Below, one piece after another: positions 36,369 through 44,209 of a stretch of 64,000 nt of DNA. Position numbers and translations under genes: made by a program. The stretch lies in contig VGZO01000012.1 in the NCBI GenBank assembly GCA_016872555.1, positions 1-64,000 on the forward strand, given 5' to 3'. The notes under the pieces were generated by a model. That model saw only the letters and a program-made list of their open reading frames with translations, did no database searches and was not told the origin of the DNA. This DNA is from Planctomycetota bacterium (GTDB taxonomy: Bacteria > Planctomycetota > Planctomycetia > Pirellulales > UBA1268). Position 1 is the first letter of the stretch. Every line of letters starts with the position of its first letter.

Positions 36369-36875
36369 GTGCCACCTCCCCCGCCGGCTGCCCTGCCGTT
36401 TCCCGGGATCGATGGGTTCCTCGGCACCCGGGCCTCGCTGGGGATGGATGTCGTCCTCGTCGGCCTGCTGGCGATCCTGCCGTTGCTGGCCTGGAGCGTG
36501 CAGCTTGTCCGGGGCGGACGGTATGCCGCCCACAAGCGGATGCAGTTGGCGATCTTCGGCGTGCTGGTCGCGGCGATCGTCGTGTTCGAGATTGACATTC
36601 GCCTGGTGAGCGACTGGAAGCCGCGCGCCCGGCCGAGCCCCCACTGGCCGGGCGGGGTGCTCGCGGCGCTGGCCGTTCATCTCGTGTTCGCCGTCTCGAC
36701 GCTCGGGTTGCTCGTGTGGGTGGTCGTCGAGGCGCTGCGCAGGTTTCCCGTGCCGCCATCTCCGGGGACCCACGGGCCGCGCCACCGCCGGTTCGCCCGC
36801 TTGGCGACGGTCGATCTGGTGCTCACGGCGGTCACCGGCAGCGTGTTCTACTGGCTCGCGTTCGTCAGTCGCTGA
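36369..36875 (+). CDS. DUF420-family membrane protein
   Basis: 168 residues from a GTG at 36369. Four hydrophobic segments are visible: MDVVLVGLLAILPLLAWSV, MQLAIFGVLVAAIVVFEIDI, VLAALAVHLVFAVSTLGLLV and VLTAVTGSVFYWLAFV. His in AAHKRMQ, AVHLVF and GPRHRRF fits the DUF420 pattern, which in other bacteria (CtaM/YozB) is linked to assembly of heme-copper oxidases. No oxidase gene is adjacent here, although coxB lies 26 kb away. The 3' end overlaps the convergent tatC gene by 11 bp. Confidence 0.75.
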   Translation: MPPPPPAALPFPGIDGFLGTRASLGMDVVLVGLLAILPLLAWSVQLVRGGRYAAHKRMQLAIFGVLVAAIVVFEIDIRLVSDWKPRARPSPHWPGGVLAALAVHLVFAVSTLGLLVWVVVEALRRFPVPPSPGTHGPRHRRFARLATVDLVLTAVTGSVFYWLAFVSR

Positions 36876-37905
36876 CCGGCTCGCCGCCGTCTCCCCGGGG
36901 AAACGCCCGGCAGAGGAGGACGCCGCCGAAGTACAGCAGGCACAGCGGGATGGCGAGGAACAGCAGGCTGTATGGGTCGGCCGGGGTGAGGATCGCCGAG
37001 ACGACGAAGATCACCACCACTGCCAGTCGCCACTGGGCGACGTACGCGGCGACGTCGACGATCCCGATCCGTTCCAGGAAGAACATCACCAGCGGGAGTT
37101 GGAACCCGATCCCGAAGCCGATCGGAAGGATGAGCACGAAGCTCATCCACTCGCTGATCCGCGGATCCGGATCGAGCCCGAGCCAGGCGTTGAACTGCAG
37201 GAGGTAGTCGAGGACGAAGTCGAACACGAAGAAGAACGCCAGCGACACCCCGGCGAGGAACAACCCCGTGCTGACAGGCAGGAACAGATGGATGAGCCGC
37301 TTCTCGTGCGGGTACAGGCCCGCGGCGACGAACGACCACAGCTGGTAGAAGATCCACGGGCTGGCCAACACGATGCCCACCAGCAGCGCCGCCTTGATGT
37401 AGATCCCGAACGCCTCCTGGGCGCTGAGCGTCGTGATGCTCACGCGCGGGTCGCGGGCCAGCGGCTGCCAGAGGAGCATCGGCACCAGCGCGTCGGCACG
37501 AAACCCCGGCGCGGCGGCTTCCTCCCCGGTCGGCGGCCGCGGGGGAGTGCCGAGCGCCGCGGCGAGCCGGTCGGGGTGGACCTCACGGAGGTCGAACGAC
37601 AGGCCGAGCCGCTCGACTGCCTCGACGATCTCCTCGCGGGAGTAGGGGAGGGGAGCGTTGCCGGGCGCTCGCGGCTGCCAGCGATCGAAGGTCCGCAGCG
37701 ACTGGGTGGTGTAGTACTTGCCGAGGGCCCGCTTGAGCGGTTGCTCGACGAGATGGACGACCGGTTGGGCGACGAAAAACCCGAGGGCCACCGCCGCGGC
37801 GAGGCCGAGGCTGGCGCGGACGAGGCACCCCCGGAGCTCCTCCAGGTGCTCGCCGAAGGTCATCGTCGAGCTCTGGAACAGGTCCTCGTCGTCGAGTCGC
37901 GCCAT
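36865..37905 (-). CDS. tatC: Sec-independent protein translocase TatC with large insertion
   Basis: 346 residues from the ATG at 37903-37905; typical TatC has about 250. The N-terminal signature MTFGEHLEELRGCLVRASLG is conserved, and after the insert come ALLVGIVLASPWIFYQLWSF, GLYPHEKRLIHLFLPVS (essential Glu), FVLILPIGFGIGFQLPLVMF and AILTPADPYSLLFLAIPLC, so the six-helix core is intact. About 90 extra residues sit between TM1 and TM2, on the periplasmic side (about 60-150; RWQPRAPGNAPLPYSREEIV and LAAALGTPPRPPTGEEAAA). It forms the twin-arginine receptor; the Tat signal of the 9.5-10.8 kb oxidoreductase is a plausible client. Confidence 0.95.
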   Translation of the reverse strand: MARLDDEDLFQSSTMTFGEHLEELRGCLVRASLGLAAAVALGFFVAQPVVHLVEQPLKRALGKYYTTQSLRTFDRWQPRAPGNAPLPYSREEIVEAVERLGLSFDLREVHPDRLAAALGTPPRPPTGEEAAAPGFRADALVPMLLWQPLARDPRVSITTLSAQEAFGIYIKAALLVGIVLASPWIFYQLWSFVAAGLYPHEKRLIHLFLPVSTGLFLAGVSLAFFFVFDFVLDYLLQFNAWLGLDPDPRISEWMSFVLILPIGFGIGFQLPLVMFFLERIGIVDVAAYVAQWRLAVVVIFVVSAILTPADPYSLLFLAIPLCLLYFGGVLLCRAFPRGDGGEPVSD

Positions 37906-37975
37906 GGGGAGCTGCCGTGCCGTTGGGTGGAGGGCCGAGCCGGCCACCCACCGACTTATACCCGACCGCGCCGCC

Positions 37976-39181
37976 TCATGCCCCGAACTTGCCGAGACGG
38001 CCGGCGTGGGCCATCGCCAACAGCATCAGATGCTTGGCGGGGAACTGGCCGAGGCCGCCGCGGAGGCATTCCCGCTCGGCGAACTTCGTCAACCCGTCGG
38101 GACGGCAGGTGTCGGCCGCCAGGAGCGTCGGCACCGGGTGCCAGGAATGGCTCCGCAGCCGGCTCGGGGTGGAATGATCGCCGGTGACGACGAGGACGTC
38201 GGGACGCAGCGATTCGATCCGCGGGATCGCGGCGTCGAGATCCTCGATCCGCCGCACCTTCTCGGCAAACGCGCCATCCTCGCCGGTCGAGTCGGTGTAC
38301 TTGTAATGGAGGAAGAAGAAGTCGTGGTCGTTCCAGCAGCCGGCCAGGGCGTCGAGCTGCTCGTCGAGCGTCGTCGCCTCGCCGACGAGCGTCATCCCCG
38401 CCAGCCGCGCCAGCCCCTTGTACATCGGGTAGACGGCAATCGCCGCGGCGCGGAGGCCGTACAGCTCGAGAAACGACGGCAGTGCCGGCCGGCCGGCGAA
38501 CCCGCGGAGCACCAGTCCATTGGCCTTCGGTTCGCCCGCCAGCAGGGCCCGCGCCTGGCGGACGAACTCCGCGGCCACCCGCGCCGTCCGCTCCGCCGCC
38601 GGGGTGGCCGCCGCCGGTGCCAGCGGCTCGACGCCGACGGCCTGCGGATCGGTGTCGGCGACACCGCCATCGAGCCCCGGACCGCGGAACACGACGACGA
38701 AGCGGTGTTCCTTGACCGGCTTGACGAACGTCTCGACACCGTCGATCCGCACTGCCTGGAGCTTGTCGACGACGGCGAAACTCTCCGCCGACGGGATCCG
38801 GCCGGCGCGGCGATCGGTGATCCGCCCGGCCGCGTCGAGCGTGCAGAAGTTGCCGCGGACGGCGACGTCGGCGGGGCCGAGTTCGAAGCCGATGCCCGTC
38901 GCCTCGAGCGCGCCGCGCCCGATCCGGTACTCGAGCGGGTCGTAGCCGAACAGGCCGAGGTGGCCGGGCCCGGAGCCGGGGGTGATGCCGGGCAGGACCG
39001 GGACGCTCGAACCGCTCGTGCCCCGCGCCGCGAGCCGATCGAGGTTGGGCGTGGCGGCGGTCTCGAGCTCCGTCCGGCCGCCCGGCTCGAGCGGCAGGCC
39101 ACCGAGACCGTCGGCGACCAGCAGCACGATCTTGGTGGTGTTCTTCTCGGCCAACTCGCGCAGCAGCTGTTGCTCGATCAC
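37976..39181 (-). CDS. apgM: 2,3-bisphosphoglycerate-independent phosphoglycerate mutase (archaeal-type)
   Basis: 401 residues, GTG start. Family blocks: KIVLLVADGLGGLPLEPGG (metal Asp), [35 protein letters not shown] (phospho-Ser region), GRGALEATGIGFEL, DFFFLHYKYTDSTGEDGAF and VLVVTGDHSTPSRLRSHSWH (metal Asp/His). It interconverts 3- and 2-phosphoglycerate in glycolysis. The ApgM type is found in archaea and a number of bacteria including planctomycetes. It lies divergent from the PGI-like gene with about 200 bp between them, so two sugar-phosphate-related genes share a control region. Confidence 0.94.
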   Translation of the reverse strand: MIEQQLLRELAEKNTTKIVLLVADGLGGLPLEPGGRTELETAATPNLDRLAARGTSGSSVPVLPGITPGSGPGHLGLFGYDPLEYRIGRGALEATGIGFELGPADVAVRGNFCTLDAAGRITDRRAGRIPSAESFAVVDKLQAVRIDGVETFVKPVKEHRFVVVFRGPGLDGGVADTDPQAVGVEPLAPAAATPAAERTARVAAEFVRQARALLAGEPKANGLVLRGFAGRPALPSFLELYGLRAAAIAVYPMYKGLARLAGMTLVGEATTLDEQLDALAGCWNDHDFFFLHYKYTDSTGEDGAFAEKVRRIEDLDAAIPRIESLRPDVLVVTGDHSTPSRLRSHSWHPVPTLLAADTCRPDGLTKFAERECLRGGLGQFPAKHLMLLAMAHAGRLGKFGA

Positions 39182-39384
39182 GGGGCGACTCCCGGGGGCG
39201 GAGGGGGAAACGGTCGATCGCGGACGGCACCGCAGTTTCCGGAGATCGGCGGCGGCGGATCAAGCCCAGCGCGCGGAGCAGCGGCGCGGCCCTCCCGATC
39301 TGCACCCGGGCCGCGTCCGGCTCGCCGGCGCGGGGCGGCAGTGGCATAGTGGCGCCGTCGCCACCGGTCCACGGGTTCAGTTCC

Positions 39385-40554
39385 ATGAGCGTGCTCCGTC
39401 CCCGACCTCCCGAGGAGCCGCTCGAGATCGAGGGGGTGTCGCCCGCCGCGGCGGCGGAGGCCGGGCATGCCGAGCGGATCGCCGCCGCGCTCGCCGCGGT
39501 CGTGGATGCGCCCGACGACCCAGCGACGCGGGCGCTGCTGGCGGTCGACACGCTCCTGGCCGACTACGGGATCACGCGCTCGACGGCGACGCGCCGCGAC
39601 AGCCGGCTGTTCGCGCTGCTCGGCGCGGCGCGCGAGGTCGCCGCCGCCGCCGACCGGATCGTCGTCATCGGACCGGCGGTCGATCTGGCGGGTCTGCGGC
39701 TGGTGCTCGCGGCCTGCGCCCATCCCTGGCACGACCATCTCGGCCGCGGCGAGCGCGGCGGGCGGCCCCGCCTCGCGTTCCTCCCGGCCGATCCGGCGCC
39801 CGACCCCGACGCGCTCGCGGGACTCGTCGACCTCCTCGGCGGCCCCGCCACGCCGGCGGGTGGCGGTCGCGACCTCCTCGACCGCGCGGCGCTGGTGGTG
39901 ATCGGCCGGGGGGGGGACGCGGCGCTGCGCGATGCGGTCGCAGTCCTCGGCCCGGCCGTCGAGCACCGGGTGACCTGGGTCGCCGACGGCGCCGATGGCG
40001 GAGCGGCGGCCGGCGCTGGGGCGCCGCTGGCGCCGGCCGGGCTGCTCGCCGGCGCGCTGGCGGGAATCGACGTCGTCCGGCTCCTCGTCGGGGCGGTGGC
40101 GCTCGTCGCCCTGTGCCGTGGCGAAACGGCCACGAGCCCGGTGGCGATGCTCGTGCGGGCGCTGGCTGGACCGGCATCGCCCCGGAGCATCGGCGTCGAC
40201 GCGTCGGCCCTCGGGCCGCTCGCCGAGTGGTACGGCCACCTGCTGCACACCGCCGGCGTGCCTGCGGCCCTGGTCACCCATGGCGATCCGTCGGGCGCCG
40301 CCGTCCGGATCCTCGTGCGCGGGGGAAGGCCGCGCCGTACTCCGGTGGCCGGCGCCCCCCCACGCCCGGCCGTGGCGGTGCCGCCGCCGGCAGCGCCCGG
40401 TCGAAGCGTCGTCGTACGCCTGCCGCGGGTCGACGAGCACTCGCTCGGCCAGCTCGTGGCGCTGCTGATCCTGACCACGGCCGTCGAGCGCCGGTTGACG
40501 GGAGCGGACGGCTCCCGCGGCGAGCGGTGCGGAGGGGCGGCCAGGCGGCTATAG
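39385..40554 (+). CDS. Degenerate phosphoglucose-isomerase-like (SIS) protein
   Basis: 389 residues from the ATG at 39385. The overall order matches glucose-6-phosphate isomerase. AADRIVVIGPAVDLAGLRLV sits where PGI has its IGIGGS strand, CAHPWHDHLGRGERGGRPRL where planctomycete PGI has a HxxL segment, RAALVVIGRGGDAALRD where the SKSGGT loop belongs, and EHSLGQLVALLILTTAVERR replaces the EHTLGQL...VEGRL end block. The catalytic loops (GGS, SGGT) and the C-terminal active Lys block are altered or absent, and the protein is shorter than PGI (about 450-550). I read it as a non-catalytic paralogue or a gene in decay without frameshifts. It is divergent from apgM. Confidence 0.6.
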   Translation: MSVLRPRPPEEPLEIEGVSPAAAAEAGHAERIAAALAAVVDAPDDPATRALLAVDTLLADYGITRSTATRRDSRLFALLGAAREVAAAADRIVVIGPAVDLAGLRLVLAACAHPWHDHLGRGERGGRPRLAFLPADPAPDPDALAGLVDLLGGPATPAGGGRDLLDRAALVVIGRGGDAALRDAVAVLGPAVEHRVTWVADGADGGAAAGAGAPLAPAGLLAGALAGIDVVRLLVGAVALVALCRGETATSPVAMLVRALAGPASPRSIGVDASALGPLAEWYGHLLHTAGVPAALVTHGDPSGAAVRILVRGGRPRRTPVAGAPPRPAVAVPPPAAPGRSVVVRLPRVDEHSLGQLVALLILTTAVERRLTGADGSRGERCGGAARRL

Positions 40555-40597
40555 TCCCGGCGGCTCGAGTCCTGGACTGCCAACCCCGGAGGCCCGG

Positions 40598-41305
40598 ATG
40601 TCCATCACGCTGACCTGGACGGGACACGCCACCTGGTTGATCGACACCGGGGCCGGTGTGATCCTCGTCGATCCGTTTCTCGACGAGTGCCCGACGGCGA
40701 GCGTCGCCGCGGCCGCAATCGACTGCCAGGCGATCCTCGTCACCCACGGCCACTTCGACCACGTCGCCGACCTGGTACCGATCGCCAAGCGGACCGGGGC
40801 CACGGTGGTGTGCAACTGGGAGATCGCCCAGTGGCTCGGCAAGCAGGGGGTGACGGCGGTCCAGCCGATGAATCTCGGCGGCCGCGCGGCGGTGCCGGGA
40901 GGCACGGCGAAGATGGAGCTCGCCTGGCACTCGTCGAGCCTCCCCGACGGCAGCTACGGCGGCAGTCCCTCCGGATGGGTGCTCGAGGTGGCGGGGGTGA
41001 GCGTCTACCTCGCCGGCGACACGGCGCTGTTTTCCGACATGGCCCGGATCGGGGCGGCCGTGAAAGGGGGGCTCGACGTCGCCATCCTCCCGATCGGCGA
41101 CGTGTTCACGATGGGGCCGGCGGATTCGATCGAGGCGGTGCGGCTGCTCGCGCCGCGGATCGTCCTCCCCAGCCACCACGGCACCTGGCCGCCGATCACC
41201 CAGGACACCGCCGCCTGGGCACGGCGCGTCGCCGCCGAGACGTCAGCCGAGCCGCGAGTCCTCGTCCCCGGCGAACGGGTGCTCGTGGAGGTGGTGCGCG
41301 ACTGA
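40598..41305 (+). CDS. UPF0173-type metal-dependent hydrolase (MBL fold)
   Basis: 235 residues with the metallo-beta-lactamase motif THGHFDHVADLVPIAKR (HxHxDH), a preceding LTWTGHATWLIDTG strand, the downstream Asp in VYLAGDTALFSDM and the final His in VLPSHHGTWPPI. Length and wording fit the UPF0173/YtkL family, whose substrate is unknown. It begins 43 bp after the PGI-like gene on the same strand and ends 29 bp before the convergent Rieske ferredoxin gene. Confidence 0.9.
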   Translation: MSITLTWTGHATWLIDTGAGVILVDPFLDECPTASVAAAAIDCQAILVTHGHFDHVADLVPIAKRTGATVVCNWEIAQWLGKQGVTAVQPMNLGGRAAVPGGTAKMELAWHSSSLPDGSYGGSPSGWVLEVAGVSVYLAGDTALFSDMARIGAAVKGGLDVAILPIGDVFTMGPADSIEAVRLLAPRIVLPSHHGTWPPITQDTAAWARRVAAETSAEPRVLVPGERVLVEVVRD

Positions 41306-41334
41306 CCGGCGGCCGCGGCGCCAGACGCACCGCT

Positions 41335-41682
41335 TCACGTCGCGTCGGCGGCCGGCCCGTCGCGCGGCACGACAGCGACCTCGATGGCGCCGTCGACCAC
41401 GCGCACCGGGAACACGTCGGCACGGAGACGCGGATCGTCGCACCAGGCGCCGTCGTCGAGGCGGAACCGCCAGGCATGCCACGGGCAGGTGACAACGCCG
41501 TCGCGGCATGGCCCCGACGACAGCGACGCACCCATGTGGGGGCACAGGTCGTCGATCGCCGAGTAGGCGGCGCCGTCGAAGAACACCGCCACGAGGCGGC
41601 CCGCGACCTCGTAGCAGCGGCCCTCGCCGACGGGAATGTCGCCTTCGCGGGCGACGGCGGTGAAGGAGGGGGGCGGAGCCAT
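41335..41682 (-). CDS. Rieske 2Fe-2S ferredoxin
   Basis: 115 residues from the ATG at 41680-41682. Cluster ligands are CPHMGASLSSG (Cys, His) and CPWHAWRF (Cys, His), as in the nitrite reductase small subunit/dioxygenase ferredoxin group. There is no membrane anchor, in contrast to the respiratory Rieske protein at 51.8 kb. It would serve as an electron carrier for an oxygenase or reductase, but no such partner is adjacent. It is divergent from the HAD phosphatase gene with only 21 bp between starts, so the promoters must overlap the coding starts or transcripts are leaderless. Confidence 0.9.
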   Translation of the reverse strand: MAPPPSFTAVAREGDIPVGEGRCYEVAGRLVAVFFDGAAYSAIDDLCPHMGASLSSGPCRDGVVTCPWHAWRFRLDDGAWCDDPRLRADVFPVRVVDGAIEVAVVPRDGPAADAT

Positions 41683-41703
41683 CGTCCAGTACGATACCCG
41701 ATC

Positions 41704-42639
41704 ATGATCCCCGCCGGACCCTCGTCGCCCGTGTCCAAAGCTCCGGTCCCGCCGCGCCCGATCCGCCTCCTCGTCCTTGACGTCGACGGCACGCTCACCG
41801 ACAGCAACCACGAGGTGCCCGCCGCTGCCCGGGACGCGGTCGGCCGGATCCGGGCCGCCGGGATCGCCGTCGCGATCGCCACGGGGCGCCGGTACCGCGA
41901 CGTCCTCCCGGTGGCGACCGGACTGGGGATCGACCTGCCGCTGGTGACGGCGTCCGGGGGGCTCGTCAAGCGACCGGCCGACCATGCCACGCTGTTCGCC
42001 GCCCGGTTCGGCCGCGGCGTCCTCGAGCGGGTGCTCGCGCGGGTCGCCGGCCGTGGGCTCGAACCGGTCGTCTACACCGACAGCTACGCCGCCGGCCACG
42101 ACTTCCTCTGCCGGCGTCTGCCCCCCGCCGATGCCCGCGATCCCACCGGGATCGACTCCTATCTCGTGCGCAATCGCCACCTGGGGCGCGAACAGGGCGA
42201 CCTGGTCGCCACGCCACCGGCCGATGCCTTCGCCGGCTTCGCGATGGGCGCCCACGACGCCATGCTCGCGCTCGAGGCCGATCTTTCCGCCGCCTGCCCC
42301 GGCCAGCTTTCCCTGCACGTGATCCGCAGCCCACGGTACCGCGACTGGATGTGCGAGTTCGCGCCGGCAGCGGTGACGAAGTGGAGTGGGACGCTGCGGA
42401 TCGCCTCCGACCTCGGGATCGAACCGGCGGCGGTCTGCGCCGTCGGCGACGACGTCAACGACCTGCCGATGATCCGCAGTGCCGGCCTCGGGATCGCGAT
42501 GGGCACCGCCCCCGAGGCGGTCCGCGCGGTGGCGGACCGTGTCGTCGCCTCGAGCGACGACGGCGGCCTCGCCGAGGTGGCCGACATCCTCCTCGCCGAC
42601 CGGGCCACTGACCGATCCTGCCCAGGCTGCCCGGATTGA
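41704..42639 (+). CDS. HAD-family (Cof-type) phosphatase
   Basis: 311 residues. HAD motif I is LLVLDVDGTLTDSNHEV; the IATGRRYRDVLPVA element gives motif II Thr; motif III/IV are AAVTKWSGTLRI (Lys) and AVGDDVNDLPMIRSAGLGIA (Asp pair). The large C2 cap between about 95 and 215 and the AMGTAPEAVRAVADRVV ending place it in the Cof/IIB subfamily, which dephosphorylates sugar phosphates and related metabolites. It ends with AEVADILLAD and a short tail. Divergent from the Rieske ferredoxin gene. Confidence 0.9.
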   Translation: MIPAGPSSPVSKAPVPPRPIRLLVLDVDGTLTDSNHEVPAAARDAVGRIRAAGIAVAIATGRRYRDVLPVATGLGIDLPLVTASGGLVKRPADHATLFAARFGRGVLERVLARVAGRGLEPVVYTDSYAAGHDFLCRRLPPADARDPTGIDSYLVRNRHLGREQGDLVATPPADAFAGFAMGAHDAMLALEADLSAACPGQLSLHVIRSPRYRDWMCEFAPAAVTKWSGTLRIASDLGIEPAAVCAVGDDVNDLPMIRSAGLGIAMGTAPEAVRAVADRVVASSDDGGLAEVADILLADRATDRSCPGCPD

Positions 42640-42722
42640 CCGGTGCGAGCCGGTCGACGTGACTTGTGCCGGGTGCGCCGCGCGGCGTATATCCTCCACC
42701 CCCTCCGGCAGGATCGGCGCGC

Positions 42723-43208
42723 ATGGACATCCGCATCGAACGCCCCCACGGCGCCTGCGCGCAGACCGGCCGGCCGTTCGTGGCCGGTGAGGGCGTCTAC
42801 TCGGCACTGGTCCGCGACGGCGCGGCGCTGAAGCGCGTCGACACCGCAGCCGACGCCTGGACCGGGCCCCCGCCGAACTGCCTGGCGTGGTGGCGCGGCG
42901 TCCATTCCCCGGCGCCAACGCGCGACCCGGTGGCTCCCGTCGACGTCCTCCTCGACCTCCTCGAAGGGCTCGAATCGCGCGACGACGACGCTCCCCTCCG
43001 TTACCTCCTGGCGCTGGCGCTGGTGCGGCGCCGCGTGCTCCGCTGCGTCGACGCGCCGGCGGCTGCGGAGCGCGGCGTCGCCGAGTTCGCCTGCCGGCGC
43101 CGCGACACGACCTACCGTGTCGTCGCCGTACCCGCCGACCGGCTCGGCGACCACGAGCTCGAGGCGCGGCTGGCCGCCCTGCTCTGGCCGACGGAGGCCG
43201 CCGCGTGA
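42723..43208 (+). CDS. Conserved-looking hypothetical protein
   Basis: 161 residues, no signal peptide. The start MDIRIERPHGACAQTGRPF with Cys and later GPPPNCLAWWRGVHSP suggests a small zinc-binding or treble-clef-like N-terminus. A central helix DVLLDLLEGLESRDDDAPLR and a C-terminal FACRRRDTTYRVVAVPAD strand pair follow. This layout is familiar from planctomycete proteins of unknown function, but I cannot name the family. Its stop overlaps the GTG start of the next gene (GTGA), so the two are probably translated together. Confidence 0.75.
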   Translation: MDIRIERPHGACAQTGRPFVAGEGVYSALVRDGAALKRVDTAADAWTGPPPNCLAWWRGVHSPAPTRDPVAPVDVLLDLLEGLESRDDDAPLRYLLALALVRRRVLRCVDAPAAAERGVAEFACRRRDTTYRVVAVPADRLGDHELEARLAALLWPTEAAA

Positions 43209-44107
43209 CCATCATCGATCGCCGGCCGTCGCCGTCTCGGGTCGCCGCCCTGCTTCTCGTGGTCGCGGCCGTCGCCTCGACCGGCGCCTCCTGCCCGCAG
43301 GTGATCCGCGGGTATCAGGTCGGCACGATGCCGCTGCCGCGGATGCTGCCCCCGCAGCCCTCGCTCGAGCAGGTGATGGCCACCGTCCACGACAACACCC
43401 AGCGCGTCCGCAGCCTGATGGTCCCGCAAGCGGTGCTTTCGGTGCCCGGGGTGCCGCGGCTCTCGGCGCAGGTCGCCTGCGAACCGCCGCGCCGCTTCCG
43501 GCTCCGCGCCCAGACCGCCGTCACCGGCGGCGAGCTCGATCTCGGCAGCAACGACGACCTGTTCTGGCTGTGGATCCGTCGCCACGAGCCGCCGGTGATG
43601 CTGTTCTGCCGGCACGACGCGTTCGAGCGATCGGCGGCCCGGACCCTCGTGCCCCTCGAGGCGGAGTGGATGCCGGAGCTGTTGGGGCTGGTCACGTTCC
43701 GCCCCGAGGACCGCCACGAGGGGCCGGTGGCGCTCGCCGACGGCCGCCTCGAGGTCCGGACCCGGATCGCCGGAGCCGATGGCGAGCGGCTCAAGTCGAC
43801 GATCGTCGACGGCACCACCGGTCTGGTCGTCGAGCAGCACCTGTTCACGGCCAAGGGGGAGCGGCTGGCCAGCGTCCGCACCTCCCGGCACCGGGTCGAT
43901 CCCGCCTCGGGGGCGGCGCTGCCCCATCTGGTCGAGGTTTCGTGGCCGACTTCGCAGCTCGACTTCCAGCTCGAGCTGTCGAGCGTGACCACCAACCTGC
44001 CGGTCGCCGATCCCGGGCAACTGTGGCAGATGCCCGCCTACTCCGGGTACCAGCCGGTCGATCTCTCCGATCCCGGCGTCGTCATCGCCCCGCCACCGGG
44101 CCGCTGA
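43205..44107 (+). CDS. Exported LolA-like putative lipoprotein
   Basis: 300 residues from a GTG that overlaps the previous stop. The N-terminus is a signal with a Cys just after it (LLLVVAAVASTGASC), which may be a lipidation site though the lipobox is imperfect. The rest is a beta-rich domain (VLSVPGVPRLSAQVACEPPR, RFRLRAQTAVTGGELDLGSN, WLWIRRHEPPVMLFCRHDAF, DGTTGLVVEQHLFTAKGERL) resembling LolA/LolB-type outer-membrane lipoprotein carriers. Function is inferred from this likeness only. It precedes the S9 peptidase gene by 102 bp. Confidence 0.72.
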   Translation: MTIIDRRPSPSRVAALLLVVAAVASTGASCPQVIRGYQVGTMPLPRMLPPQPSLEQVMATVHDNTQRVRSLMVPQAVLSVPGVPRLSAQVACEPPRRFRLRAQTAVTGGELDLGSNDDLFWLWIRRHEPPVMLFCRHDAFERSAARTLVPLEAEWMPELLGLVTFRPEDRHEGPVALADGRLEVRTRIAGADGERLKSTIVDGTTGLVVEQHLFTAKGERLASVRTSRHRVDPASGAALPHLVEVSWPTSQLDFQLELSSVTTNLPVADPGQLWQMPAYSGYQPVDLSDPGVVIAPPPGR

Positions 44108-44209
44108 CCGCCCCACCCTTCCCGCCGGGGCGTCGGCATGCCACGCTCTCGGGGCCGGTGGCGTGCGCCTGCCGGCCTCCGCCGCCCCGAGCCGTGCCGA
44201 GGTGCTCCC

